Below, piece by piece: positions 41,001 through 53,162 of a stretch of DNA of 64,000 bases (positions within the stretch are counted from its first letter, which is position 1; every line of letters starts with the position of its first letter). This stretch comes from Eopsaltria australis (lineage: Eukaryota > Chordata > Aves > Passeriformes > Petroicidae). The notes beneath the pieces were generated by a model. That model was not told the origin of the DNA, did no database searches, and saw nothing but the letters and a program-made list of their open reading frames with translations. The translations under genes were made by a program, and so were the position numbers. The DNA is taken from assembly GCA_034509425.1 (NCBI GenBank), contig JAVTVJ010000227.1:434001-498000 (forward strand), in the 5' to 3' direction.

Positions 41001-44000
41001 CTTTTCCCACACTCAATTAGGAACAAACCCCAGGAGAAACCTACTTTCCACCCCTTGCTCAGGGCACTGCTGTGTTTCCCTCTTTCCCATATGTTGGGGT
41101 TTTTTTTTCCCATCAGATGGTGACAGAGCCATAGAACTAATACTCTTGGCCACATGGAGGGAATGCCTGGAGACAGGCAGCTCTTACCTGTGCAGTGAAG
41201 AAAGCTGGAGTCAGGGATCCCGAAGGAAGTGCAGGGCTGTTGAGGGCGATGGAACCAATGTCAGTGCTGGAGAGAATCATAGGTGGGGCAGAGATTTCCA
41301 AGCCTTTGGGTTTTTTAACCTTTGGGGGAAAAGATGGGGATTTGGCCTTGGAGCCTGAGGAGAGGTTCAGAGGCTCAAGGAAATCTGAGTTGTGGCAACT
41401 GGAGTCAAGGAAGAAGCTCCTGTGTTCTGTAGGGAGGGGTGAGGTGGGAGACAGAGACGGTGACCTGGAGGAGGATGATGATGGAGATGAAATGCTGGCA
41501 CTGTTGGGTAGCATAAAGGAAGATATTTTAGCTGATACTGAAGAGTTGAGGAAAGCAGAGGCAGCTGCTGTTTCAGAAGTAGAAGGCAACGACACCATGG
41601 GCCTTGTAACTTGTTTGTCTGTTTTGTTTGTCACAAATCTGATAACAGTCTGGACTTCTTCAACTGGTGTGTTTCCTTCTGACTTCTCCTCCAATGTTTC
41701 TGTTTTGATTGTCTTGTAAGGGTCTGGCTGGTTCTGCAGAGAGTTGATAGTGAAAGAGGAGTACAGGCCAGAGTGGATATATTCATTTCGGCTTGTGCTT
41801 TTCAGTGCTGAAAAGCTGTGCTTGTGCTGATCCCTGCTCTCTGAAGGCATCTTACAGTCACTGTCCTGCAGCAAAAGGCTCTCTCTGCTGATTTCCACAG
41901 CATGTGGATCCATTTTTAAAATCTCAGGAAAGGAGACAAACTTGTATACAAACTTTTGTCCAATCACTTTCTTGATGATGTTCTGCAAATACAAAGAAGG
42001 TGCTAGAAAGATCAGCATTTCAGAGGCACCCATTACAGCAAACACAGGGGCAGGGGGGCACTGCTCCCTTGTCAAGCTACGGAGGTCAGGTCTTTTGATG
42101 GGGCTCCAAATGCTGATCACCCTTGGCTTATTCCAATACCTCTCTCTGCTCAGCCAGGGAGTCCACTCCTGGCTCCTCATGGCCAAACCACTATCACTAG
42201 GTGACAAAGACCTACTCGTGGCCTGTTTGACTTCTGCTTCCTCTGAAGCAGCTTGGGAATATTTTCTTTCCAGTAAAAGCAATCCTGCTGCCTTGTGGAT
42301 TCAAGTTATGCCACCACTTGCATTCCACAATAAAGGCAAATTCCTTCATTTGTGTCTCCTAAAACTGACACCAACTACCCTGACAGTGAAGTACTCTCAG
42401 AATGTGCGCAAGGGACAAAACCACCTCAGCCTCCTGGCCCCAGTTATTTACCCTCTGTTCCTTACCACATAAGGAAAGGATTGAGCTAAACTTACAGTGA
42501 CTGTCTTTCTGTCAGTGATCATGAACTTATGTCTGTGAAAAATGCAACCCCTCGCATGGGCTGGAAAAGTACTTGTGTCCTGCAGTATCCCCTGCGCTAT
42601 CTCCAGGCCTGCATTAGGCTCAGGATGCTCACTGGTGCAGGCAGATTTTCATCAGTCTAAACTGACTATGGAAATTAATTATTGAAAAAGTTCCAAACCT
42701 CTCAAAGGTTTGTAGAATCATTTATTTTTTCCTTAAAGTGTCCCTTTTATGTAAAGAAGTGATTCCTTTTGAGACTATGAGCATCCTGTTTCTAGTCCTA
42801 GCACTCCTCCTGCAAACCCAGGCTGGTTTCCTGCTTTAACACAATTCCTAAGGATATGTGAGCTCCTCCACAAAGGCACTTTATTGCACAGGCCTGGCCT
42901 AGGGACTGGAACATTTACCACCCTAAGCCAAGTGCTGCGGAACAAAAGATGAAATATGTCCTGAGATTTCCATGCTAATTTCTCTCTTCTTGAAGCCCCT
43001 GGAGGAGAGTTTAAGTCGCCTCTGAAAAACCCTTTCCAAGAGGCTTCCCTTTAGTCCAGTACATCTGCTGCACCTCCAGCTGGTATTCTGCAGACATCTG
43101 CTTTGCTGTACATATGGGAATGTAAATATTTACAAATTTCCTAAAAATCTAATTGGTTTTTCATTTTACCACAGCTTCTGACACCAATAGTGGAAACATT
43201 TGTTAAACTGACTGAAAATGAAAAAAAAAATTAAGGAAAAGAAACATCGTCTCTCTATATATATAGACAATAAATATGTAGTGCTGGGTGCTTGTAATGC
43301 CTGCACTACACCTTGTTCAGTCACAAAAGCAAGGATCATTTTGTGAAAGAAGAATCTGCGCTTGTGTATCAGAACCTCTTCTGTCTTTCAGCTGAGCTAC
43401 TGCACTCTATAATTCATCTGTCTGAATGTCCTGGCATTTCATTCAGGCACCTTCTTGAATACAAAACTAACCCTACAAAGAACCCTGGGATGCAGCTTCG
43501 CATCACAGATCAGAAGCGGTGGCACAAATAGAAAATGTTGTTTCCCAAGTTGATAACAGGGATCTGCAGCAAAGAGAAAAATTAAATTCAGCAAGCTCAG
43601 GCTAAAGGCACAAACTTCCCTCTTCCAAGCTGAATTGTACACACATCTACCCACCTGGCAGATGCTGCAGTGTCTTTTTTTGCCCTCCAAAGGTTCAGGA
43701 CAAACAGCCCACAGAATCTCAATCTGCACGAGCTTTAATTCCCATGGCTTTGGGCTTGGCCTACTTTTTTTTTTTCAATGCTAATTAGGTGCAACATTGG
43801 ATGATTGCACTTTTTCTGCACTCTCAATATTGCATTCTTTTTCCAAAGAGCAAAACCTCCAAACTACTCACATTTGAAAAAAAACCATCCCAACTGGATT
43901 TTTGGTTTCTTTCTTTTATATAAGAGGTATACTATTACTATATACATATTGTACATATCTAATATAATATTTAAAATAATGGCTCCCCTCTGCTCCTGGC

Positions 44001-47000
44001 AACTTTGAGTTATTGTTAAATCAAGCACTAGCAACTGAGATCCTCCTTGGAAAATGTGACTCCCAGCAGAACAAGATTAAAGCTATTTAAGGGTTGCACT
44101 TTTACACTGATGCAGACTTGAAACGGGGGAACATTGCTATAAAAAGCAACTGAACGGGCTGGTGAGTTTATACTTCCTTTGTTATTATTAAATATAGTTA
44201 TAGTCTAAGAACATCGCAGTGCTGCTTCTCCAACTCTGCCAGCCAGCAGCAAAGGCCCACTTAATGATGGCTGGAGATGAAAAGATTCAAGTGCAGATCC
44301 CTCAAGCACTTTGCAGGCTTCTCTTAAATGTGTAGCCTGAGGAAATCTCCACCAGCATGCAAGAGAAAATAAGGACACAAATTAATGAAGTGCCTTGGAA
44401 AGGCACGGACTTTTCTATAGTTTTTGACAAATAATTGAAGGTAAAAAGCAGCGTATTTTTACCATCACCTCAGTGATCTGTCAGAATCATTGAGCTATGA
44501 TGGTTCAAACCACAGAAGACAGTGACAGGCACCACAACAAGCAGTTTGAAAGGGCAAAGGATTGTGCCTTCCTGCATCTGCAGGAAGATTAGACCACTTG
44601 CTTGGTAGCAGAACAGTAAGTGTGTGTGAACATTTAGCCCTATTTTATTGTTGTTGTTTGTATTTTCTAGGTAAATTCCCTCACGAATAGGCTTGCAGTG
44701 AGTGCTAGTGGCTGCTGGCCAAGGCTGCAGGGAGCCAGGGAAGGACTGCTGGGCCCATGCAGCTGCTGTAGAGAAGAAATGAGCAACCAGGACAAGAGAA
44801 GGAGCTTCAGTCCAACAGCTTAAAAAAAAATCTTATCAATAAACAGCACTCTCTGACACTCAGAGAGAGGGCAGGCAGCAGGGAATGCCCCTCTTCTGTT
44901 GGCTTCTTGACTGTTCCTCACTTGATCACTTTACACTTCCCCTCATGTGCCCCAGTGTACAAAGCAGTGACTGCAGCAAGCCTGCCCAGCCCAGCCCAGC
45001 CTGTTGAGAAGTGCTCAGAAAGCTGCTGATAGAGCCGGGCAGAGCACAGCCTGCTGCTGCTCCAGCACATCAGCCATGCTACAGAGCTCAGCCTTATTCA
45101 TACCCCAGCACTCTAGGAACTTGCTTTATGAGCCCTCCCAAAACCAGCCTCACCTGAGAGCTCTGAATCACCAGCTGCAGGGATGGGTCTCCTCTGCCCC
45201 TGCCCTCCACAGAGCAGCTGGCTGAGCTGGATGCCAAAGGCTTGGTGGACTGGTTCGCCCAGCAACTTAAACGAGACTATCCTGGGGAGAGGTTGTGGCA
45301 ACTATGCATATGCACTACTGAAATCTATCATGTGTTTGTGTTTTATTTTCATCAGCTCTGACTCGTACTCCCTGTTTGAGCCATTTAGAGCAAATGTGTA
45401 ACTATACTACCAGGGTGACTGAAGGATTTTAGTGGCTTGGCCCAAATCTGTTAGCTAGCAAGTTTGCTGGATGCAGGAGCCACTTGGGAGACTGAGCTGG
45501 GAAATGGGATCCACTTCCTAGTTAAACTTCAGACTGAGGGACCTCAGGAGCAGGAAGACCATTTTTCCCTCTTTCCAGGAAGTGACCTATAATCAGGATG
45601 CCTGAGATCTCAAAATTTATGACAGAGCAGGATGAACTTGTTTGTAGGTACTAAACATCCCTGGTCAGGAAAGAAGAAAGACCAGAGCTGTAGCTGCTGC
45701 TCTTAAGTCTCACTTGGATGTGTTAAAAGTTCCCTGGCTCCAAGAGTACTGAAGGGTGCAACACATGTAGGAACACAGGCTACGAATTCCTCACAGAATC
45801 CAGGCTGCTTCCAGCTATTGGGACCCCTACCCAGACAGAGGGCTGCTCACACTCCAGTGTATGAAGTACATATGCTGGCAGGAGGCACCTGTGGCAGGAT
45901 GGTTTGCTCTGAAAAATGGGGGTGTGTCCACATCAGCATGTGCAGGCCATGTGCAGGCAGGCAGATTCTGCTAACATCACAGATCATGCAGTTATGCTTA
46001 TTACATTGTCTGTGTAGAAGCCAGATTTTGTAACATTTTTGATGCAGGCACAGGTGCTACTACACTGTGCACCTGTACTGACCTTTGGAAGATCAAGGCT
46101 CTCATTTAGCTGGATTTCAGTCTTTCCTCACTCACCTCCATCTGGAAGACAAAGGCTATTTCTCTAGTTGGCACCTATGCCCAGGTTCTCTGCTCTCTCT
46201 ACTGCAGTTCACTGGACATCCCTTTCCTCTCACATCAAACATGAACTATTTTATGTCTCTTTTCAAGGCAGGTGTTCTTGGTTTTTCTCCTCTACCCATC
46301 ACCTCTTACTGAGTATCAAATCCTTTACTCTGATCTTTCCATCTGGGTAGCACTATATAACTATTTATGCCATTTCAGCCAAGCACTTTCTTGACTTCCA
46401 CAAATCACTCTTGGATGAAGCTCCTTCCAGTTTTCTATAAAGGTACTTTCTAATGCTCCTTAAAGTATTTCCTTGTAACACCTCTTACCTGCACCACTAC
46501 AAAATGTATAGTTGGTACTCCAGCACAATCACACTGCTATTGTTTCATTGTAGGATTCTATTTCCCCTGAGGTGTCTTACAAGACCTTCCCAAAAGTAAA
46601 GTAATAGTTGTCATTATCACCTTCTATCCTGAAGTTTGGTAAGCACCCAAGCAAGGGACCCTCGCCCAAAACAATTCTTCCATGCTTCTACCCACACTTG
46701 GACATTAAAAATAGGGACTAGTAACCAGTTTACTGGGTTTGACCTGTTATGGGAGGGGAGTGAATGCATTGGCACCTCTGAACCCTGAGAGCACCTGAGA
46801 AGTTCTGTCCCCCGCACTGCAATAAGCACAAAGCAGCCCATATTATTTTAATACTATAAATCATACTGCCAAGCCATCTAAACAAGTGGGAAGCCATTAA
46901 CTGAAACTAAAACAGACTCAATAGCACTCACTGAATAAAGCCTCGGGCCACATACTGTTCAGAGAGGATGCAAAAATATTGAATAGCTGCTCATCACAAC

Positions 47001-50000
47001 AGTATGTGACTGTGTAAAGATGCAGCACAAATGCAAACATTAGGGTTATCCAGGGAACTGTGATTCTTGTATTTCCTAACTTCTGAGGACTTGACTTCCA
47101 CAACTGCTACATCCTATTAACGTCAGTATCTGCATGTAATTTCCTGGATTCACCCTCCTTCCCTCAAAAAAAAAACCTTATAGGAAAACGAACTAGCTTC
47201 TCTCTTGTGGTGTCATTTTGAAATATCATAGGGACTTTCAGTAGTCTTGAAACCCCTGGTGACTTCCAAAAGATATGTGCCATTACAGCTACTATAAAAA
47301 CAAAATAACTGGGTAACTCGAGAAAAAAAAACAACCTATTAACCCTACTTTTAAATTTATTTCACTTCAAGCTAAAGCGCTCTGTGTGGGAATAGTGCTG
47401 GAGCGTTTCCTTGCCTGAAAGCATTACAAGAGATTTCTGACCAGCAGAAGTGTGTGACATGATGGACACAAGCTGTAGGTAGAGTGCAGGATGCCTTTCC
47501 TCAATGCTATCTGTCATCTGTGCTGCTGCTCTGTTGAGGCAATAGGGGAAATGCATTAAATAAAAATAAGAGTGGGTGTGTGGGGGGAGGGGGAGGAATT
47601 TGGGGAACAAATGAAACAGGAAATGGAGTCTTCAGATTACCTATATACCTTTAGCAACTATAATCATGGTAGCAAATTACAATCAAGACATGCCATACTC
47701 TACATTTCCTGGGGTGCTTTTTATGTGAATTTAACATAAATCTAGCCATCAGCCTCAACAGCATGTCATGCATGCTTGCTTTCAAAGCCAGGCTAAGGAA
47801 CTTGTCCTAATTGTGTTATTTTCTCCAGTACTAGAATTAATTTACTTTTAAGTTCAGATGAATCAGATGATGAATTTTAACAAGCCAGTGTTCCCTCCAA
47901 GCAAAAGACAGAGCTCATAAACCCCCATTTATCCAGCAATCAGGTTTTATTTCTCCATGGTGAATAATTTAAAAGATAGACCATGAAACATTAGTTCAGT
48001 GTCAGCTGTATGCAGTAAGAGCAGAGGACAGTCCAAAAAAGGAAGGTCCAGCCCATGTGCTACCATAATTTCTAAAAAATCACTGACCCTTGTCTCAAAC
48101 TCACATGATGCCAGATCACTTAGGTTATAGGTAGAGAAATCCCTGTCAATAATTCCACAATGCAAATGAAGTCTTGTCCAGGGTTCTGCCTCACCTTCCC
48201 TGCTGCCACTCCCCCATCTGCAGCTCTATGTTTGTCCCATTTGTTCAGTGTGCATCCCATTTGCCCCAGCACCCCCAGCTGCCAACACATCCATCATTTG
48301 CACACAAATAGGGAGGGGACAAGGGTCTCGGCTCCTTAAGGCTACCTCAGAGTCTAGACTGCTCTTGGGTTTATCCCACAAATTGGTGAATGGTCTAAAA
48401 GAAAAGAGCATTAAAGTCTGAGAGAGACTCTTTCACCTCCCCAGTTCTTCCCCTTTTGTTCTGCAGGGGGGAAGGAAGAATGTCAAGGAGCCTTTCCTCC
48501 CCTTCTTGACTTCCTCCCTTCTGTATAGACTGAACTGAAGGCAGAGGAAGTGTTTAGGACTGAACCCACTGCTGAGCACATCCTGCCCGTCTACAAGTAT
48601 TCACTATTTGCTATCTTATGCCATTATCTCTCATACTTCAAAACCTGCAGCAAGTTGCTCTGTCCCTCTGCACTCTCTCAACAATTCACCTTTCTCCACT
48701 GTCTGGGAACCTACAGGAAACAAAACACTATACCCACAGAGTGAGAAGCTCCCACTGTTCTGTTCTAAAGGAGTTACTCTTTCAGTTTAAATAGAAATAG
48801 CCATAGGTTTGGGTTGGGGTTCAAACCCTGATTGCAATACATGGGGAAGAAAACTTATCTTTCTTTCCATGTACGAGCTACGACCTCCATTGGACTGCAG
48901 AATGCCTGAAAAAAGGGCCAAAATCCTTGTGCCACACTTGGATAAAACTGTCAGACAGAAAACCATCTCTACAAACAGCAAGCAGTCATCTCAGCCATAG
49001 CCCTGATGAAGAAACTGTACAGCTGATGCCTGAAGGATTTTTTGCCTTTTCTCTTAAATACCTTTTACACAGTTCCCTATATCCACAAGTATTAGCATGC
49101 ATACTTGTGATGCTATGGGTGTGATACTTTAGCCTGGTTTCTTGGTGTCCAGTAGGCCGGGAGACTAAACACCCCAGAAACTGTAGAGTTAGAAGACCAA
49201 ACATTCTATTGTCGTAAGAACTCAAGGTCGCCTAGCAGGACAGATTCTATAAACTAGAAGTTAGCCCACCCCAGCCCCTTATTGGGCCCTCTTGTTAGAT
49301 ATGCTAATGTGTAAGGTCTTTAATTGTATACTCGATTGGGGGGTGGGAGGACATTGCGACGCGTGTCACCTGGGTGAAGCAATGCATCGAATGGGATCCT
49401 ATTAAAATACCGAGGTAAACGACCCCCAACCCTCGAACGGTGCCTGAGCTTTTATTTCCTGAGACCAGGAAAAAGGCATCACAGCCACTCTGGCAGATGC
49501 TGCTTGAGCAGAGACAAAACAGATGACAAAGGTGTGCGTGTGTGTGCATGCTGGGGGCGGGGAACTGCAAACAGAACAGGGGTAAAAAAAAGGCTAAGGG
49601 ATAAAAGGAGCAAGAGAGTAAGGAGCCATTATATTCCATTACTTCAAAGAGATCAGAGAGATCTCAAAGCACAAGTGCTACAAATATCTTGTTCCTTGTT
49701 TCTAAGCAATGTCTGTTCAGTCACTAACTGCATCTTTGGGCTCTGCCTGGCTATGCTGTTCATGCGTCAGCAGGCACTCTGTCTCCATTTGATCCCAGTC
49801 AAGTTTATAACCAGAGGGGTTGGAGTCATATGATGAAGCAAGCTTCCCCATGCTGAGCAGAAGCCTTTTTAGCACTTAGTGAAGGGGATTCATCACACCA
49901 GCTGCTCGGAACAGCCACTGCACTGTCCTCACCAAATCCTTTTGTGCTTCTCAGTCAGGCCACCTTTGAAACATGTTAAGTGAGAAAACCTGACTTCTAG

Positions 50001-50995
50001 TGGACAAAACACTAACAGCTCTAAATCTGAAACTAAACAGTTTTTTCAGGAGAAGGAGTCCTTGTGAGTCATGAAAAGTCTGATCATCAAATTGTTCAAA
50101 TTTGCTAATTTGCAGTCAACATGCTTTTTGATTGCTGTGTTAGACTGACTGCATAGCACTGTGCCCTGCAAGAATTAGTGCACTACAAATAATACATGAT
50201 AACAGTACTCTAAGGTCAGTCCAGAAACAATACCTACTTTCCTCTGCCTTGTGCAGGCAGCAAACATGCCCTAACTGTGCTGAACAGCATTACTCACTGT
50301 ATAATCTCATCTCACCCCCTTTTCTGAAAATCAAGATGAAAACAGGCCACTAAACATGGCTATGAAGTTTTCCTTTATAATATACAAAATCTATAACAGT
50401 CTTTGTCATTAATATTTAATCTTCAAGAATACAGGAAATAGTAAAACTTAATAACTTGGAATTTCAACATCTTATTGAAAAATATGCATTTAAGGAGAAC
50501 TAATCCTGAGAAGATTTAATATCAATTAGTAAAAACAATACAATATTCATCAAAAAAAAAGGTGCAGAAACAATTTGGAAACTCCTTGAATTTACTGGAG
50601 TCTAAAACTGAGAAATGTGAATATGCAAGATTTGTGTTCTACAATATTTGTGTATTTGTGTTCTACAATCTTTTCCTTTTAGTATCTTGACTAGTTAGAG
50701 GACCTTCTGAATAGCTTCCACAGAGAGGAGAAATATTAACTGGTAGCATTTATATTTTCTTAGTCTGCATGAGAATAAGAAAATTTACCTTGTCATAATA
50801 GTATCTGAGCGCTCGGCTCAGCTTGTCATAGTTCATATTAGTTTTGTTTTTTCTGAGTCCCCACAGCTTAGCCACTTCTTCTGCCTTGAGTAGCTTGAAT
50901 TCGCCATCATTAGACGTCCAGCAAATGAGGTGCTCGTGTTTCTGGTCTAGCAGCAACTGCAAAAGGAACTGCCACAGTGTGATTGCACTCTCCAT
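31906..50995 (-). CDS. ELK3: ELK3 (Net/SAP-2) ETS transcription factor, complete coding set
   Basis: Four coding exons on the minus strand join in phase: 50995-50789, 41982-41188, 34714-34592, 32004-31906, giving 407 codons and TGA, the usual ELK3 length. The ETS DNA-binding domain is residues 1-86, with the recognition helix [16 protein letters not shown]. The SRF-contacting B box is near 131-153. A sumoylation-type IKTE is at 161-164, a CtBP-binding-type PLNLS at 273-277, and a MAPK-docking D-box with KKPKGLEI near 292-299. The C box carries several S/T-P sites (S357, S363) and ends in FQFP (374-377), an ERK-docking FXFP motif. Known role: a ternary complex factor that binds with SRF at serum response elements, represses at rest and activates after Ras/ERK signalling. 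ELK1 and ELK4 are paralogues, but the whole sequence fits ELK3. The upstream 5' UTR exon is not identified. Confidence 0.96.
32005..34591 (-). other. ELK3 intron
   Basis: Intron between the last two ELK3 coding exons. No coding exon, RNA or mobile element recognised. Confidence 0.75.
34592..34714 (-). CDS. ELK3: ELK3 exon: C-box transactivation domain
   Basis: Forty-one whole codons, [13 protein letters not shown] to NTLFQ, between CTTGCAG and GTAGGT. It carries the clustered T/S-P sites phosphorylated by MAP kinases in this family. Its last two residues (FQ) form half of the FXFP docking motif. Confidence 0.95.
38723..38727. repeat. Target-site duplication gcagt (left)
   Basis: Exact match to 40311-40315 on the other side of the LTR. 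Confidence 0.88.
38728..40310 (+). mobile_element. 1.58-kb solo LTR (ERVL-like by 5-bp TSD), copy 1
   Basis: Begins TGTCTTGGGTTA and ends ACCACTACA, flanked on both sides by gcagt (38723-38727 and 40311-40315), a perfect 5-bp target-site duplication. A TATA box (TATATAAG) is at 38892 and AATAAA at 40169, so U3 is only about 190 bases and the inferred R segment is about 1.25 kb. A C10-A-C7 tract is at 38980-38997. It is about 90% identical by eye, end to end, to the element at 53,885-55,519. It lies antisense to ELK3. The class is inferred from the duplication length. Confidence 0.88.
40311..40315. repeat. Target-site duplication gcagt (right)
   Basis: Exact match to 38723-38727. Confidence 0.88.
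41188..41982 (-). CDS. ELK3: ELK3 large exon: ETS end, B box, inhibitory and D-box regions
   Basis: Whole codons (265) from [11 protein letters not shown] to FFTAQ, between a TTGCAG acceptor and a GTAAGA donor. It contains the rest of the ETS domain, the B box, the IKTE site, a serine tract (232-245), PLNLS and the D-box. Confidence 0.95.
41983..50788 (-). other. ELK3 intron between ETS exons
   Basis: Long intron splitting the ETS domain, as in other ELK genes. It holds the LTR-like element at 49,120-49,483. Otherwise no supported gene or element. Confidence 0.8.
49120..49483 (+). mobile_element. Short LTR-like element
   Basis: About 364 bp with imperfect inverted ends: TGTGATACTTT at the left and, read inverted, TGTGATGCCTTT at the right (so TG...CA). 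An ATTGG box is near 49,281, and ATTAAA near 49,402 may serve as poly(A) signal. Flanking bases do not form a clear target duplication, so it may be truncated or the borders slightly off. Confidence 0.5.
50789..50995 (-). CDS. ELK3: ELK3 exon with start codon, ETS domain part 1
   Basis: Sixty-nine codons beginning [12 protein letters not shown] and ending RYYYDK. The start at 50995 lies two bases after a CCTTGTAG acceptor (exon begins 50997). A further upstream in-frame ATG would sit in intron, so this start is preferred. The donor is GTAAAT. Confidence 0.95.
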
Positions 50996-50997
50996 AC

Positions 50998-51453
50998 CTA
51001 CAAGGGACAAAGGAGAGCAACAGTGTGAAGAACATTTGGGAACAGGTGTTCCACCCAACGCTCATTTCAATAAGCAGCTCTGTGCAGGAGTCATCCTACA
51101 TAATTGAGAAAAGGAAACTACCACATAATTTACAACCAAACATCCAGAAGACCTACAGGTCTTCCACTGGTTTTCCACTATTTTTCCCACTGCTGTTTTC
51201 TGAAGGGACACATAAAGTAGAGGAAGTTGATGCCATTTGGTTTCTGCCTTTTTTCTTTTATATGTTCTCTGTACTCTTTGCACACATATTTGTAGCTCTG
51301 TAGCCTATTGTATTAATAGCTAGTTTTTCCAGTACTTTTCCATGGTCTTTCCCTAAGCAGAAAGACAAAACAAATTCCAGAGCTCCAAGCCCCAGGGGGG
51401 TGCAAGGCCCTGTCCTATCTCGGTTCTTCCTGGGAACCAAGGCCGAGAACAAC
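50998..51453 (-). other. DNA upstream of the ELK3 start exon
   Basis: A splice acceptor (TTGTAG) abuts the ATG exon, so this is the start of an intron leading to an unseen noncoding ELK3 exon. Everything further upstream in the window is retroviral. No 5' UTR exon was identified. Confidence 0.6.
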
Positions 51454-51757
51454 TGTGAGGTACATTTTCATAAACAAAGTAGAGCCAGTGCTAAGAGGGG
51501 GGCTCCAGAAGAGGGACTGGACCTGGGGGGGAATTGAATCACCACTTGTTCTTCTAATTTGTGCTTTTAATCAATTATGCTAATTTCCTAAAAGCTATAA
51601 ATATGTCCTCACCCCTGGAGGGGGTGGGCTTTTATGGACACCTTTCCATAACTGCTCCTGAAGACCTTCAAAAATAAAGATCCCCTTCTATATTACCTCC
51701 TTGCTAAAATGATCTCGAGTTTCTTTTCCAGGTTGGGGGAAAAAGGCAGCAGTTATT
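51454..51757 (+). mobile_element. Short 5' LTR of an ERVK/alpharetrovirus-like element
   Basis: Begins at a TGTGAGG and ends just before a primer-binding-like TGGCAC. A TATA box TATAAATA is at 51596-51603 and AATAAA at 51673-51678, spacing right for a compact 300-bp LTR of the kind seen in alpha- and betaretrovirus-like avian ERVs. The last CA is at 51750-51751, 6 bases before the primer site, more than usual, so the exact right edge is uncertain. Confidence 0.6.
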
Positions 51758-51776
51758 TGGCACACCCAGATGGGAC
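51758..51776 (+). other. Putative primer binding site, tRNA-Arg(CCU)-like
   Basis: TGGCACACCCAGATGGGAC matches, from my recall of tRNA-Arg(CCU) 3' ends, the expected 18-base complement with one extra A. The general shape TGGCNC...GGGAC is that of retroviral primer sites. Confidence 0.5.
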
Positions 51777-53040
51777 ATGAGAACCTGGTACCCTTCCTCT
51801 GGACCGAAAATATCCTGCAAGGAATTCCTTTCTGACAGCAATCTAAAGAATTCCCTGCCCCGGGCCTGAGGTCGAGACACCATGGTTCCAAGATCCCACA
51901 GGAGGTAGTATAAAGGTGGTTCTTTTCGTTGTGTAGTGTGTAGTTTGTATGTGTGTGTATTGTTTATGTATTGTGTATCTGTTTAAAGTCAGTAATTGTT
52001 AGCGATCCCAGGACAACCTGGCGTGGTGGTGAGAGAATTTGCTTTTGAAATCGTTTGTCCAAGTTTTTCCTATCGCCGATTTTCCAACCTGCCCCGGAGA
52101 TCGGCTGGTGGGGAGGAGGCGGAGCGTCCGTGTGTGTGATATCTGTGATCTCAGCTGAGATTTTTCACTGGTGGAGAAAAGCAAATCACAGTGCAAAAGT
52201 TTATTTCATGTTTAGCACGCGCGGGTTTTGAATTGAAAGCTAGCCTGGAGACATCTGGGCATGGAGCGGCCGGGGGAGGCCTGGTCTGCTTCTTGGTAGG
52301 AGGCGGGGGATGAGGCCTGCTTCCTACAGGTTTGTGGAGCAGCTGGGTGTCCAGCCTGCTCCTTGGTGGGAGGCGAGGGAGAGATCCTCACTTCCTACAA
52401 GTTTTGTGGAGCGGCCGAGAAAGCTCGGTTCGCACTGTTGTAAGGGAAGGGGGAGAAGCCCCCACTTGCTGTGTTCCATCTGTAAAAAGTTTTTTCCAAG
52501 ATTTTAAGGCAAGGGCGGCTCCCGGACTCTTGGGACGGCTCCGCGAGCAGGGCGGTCACTCCCCCGTGATAGAAGCGGGGCACCAGCCGCTCTGAGAGGG
52601 GCGGAGGTCACTCCTGCCATTGCCCTGATCACGGCCGGGGGATGCGCGGGGGAGCGGTCCCAGGAAGCGAACCGGGACCGGGGCTGCCGCTGCGCTGCTT
52701 CGGCCCTGCTCTGGCGGAGGGGGCGCCGCCGCTGCGCGGCCACAGCCCGGCTCACTCGCTGCCCCTGGGCCCCGCCCGCACCGGCCCAGAGCGGGCCGGG
52801 AGTACGAGATCTACGGGCAGGAATGACCCTATCGCACGTTCCACAGTAACGAGTTTTGTTTTAGAGACACCCGAGAGCCGCTGTCAGCAACAGCACAAGC
52901 CAAGTGCGGGCGAGCCGGGGCTGTCCCTGGGCGGGGGTGCCCGCATGGCGCGCCCGTCCCCGGCCGTGCGAGGGCAGCGAGCGCTCTTTGTCTGCTCTGG
53001 TAGGCACTCAAAAGAGAAACACCGAGCCCAAAGAACAAGA
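51777..53040 (+). mobile_element. Leader of the 51.4-kb ERV: GT-rich, then GC-rich with 73-bp repeats
   Basis: Sequence following the primer site has no gag reading frame. It includes a GT-rich stretch (51,935-51,985), a 73-bp tandem repeat (52,262-52,430), and a CpG-dense block (about 52,500-52,990). It ends in a region leading to a protease-like scrap of a different retrovirus class. I infer a provirus whose internal genes were lost or replaced. The CpG-dense part could instead be a host CpG island serving ELK3. Confidence 0.45.
52262..52430 (+). repeat. 73-bp tandem repeat, two and a third copies
   Basis: Units start with TGGAGC(G/A)GC at 52262, 52335 and 52407 and share a GGTAGGAGGCG-like middle and a CTTCCTACA(G/A)GTTT end. 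The third copy diverges after about 20 bases. Confidence 0.85.
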
Positions 53041-53162
53041 AGCCGTTTTTAGGCTCCCTTAAACCATGCTATAAGTAAGCAGAGTCCTGTGTTAACAAAT
53101 ATCTTAGAATGGAGACTCAGCCGAGATAGTAAAAGAGCTGTTAGTGCCAAAGGGGTAAGAAA

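Larger units (their letters stand above)
34715..41187 (-). other. ELK3 intron with solo LTR
   Basis: Intron that contains the 1.58-kb plus-strand LTR at 38,728-40,310. The rest is unremarkable. Confidence 0.8.

Noticed and set aside
41195..41719. 174-codon plus-strand frame, and 41942-42472
   Set aside because: Antisense shadows of the large ELK3 exon.
50844..51107. Plus-strand frame over the ETS exon
   Set aside because: Antisense shadow of the ELK3 start exon.
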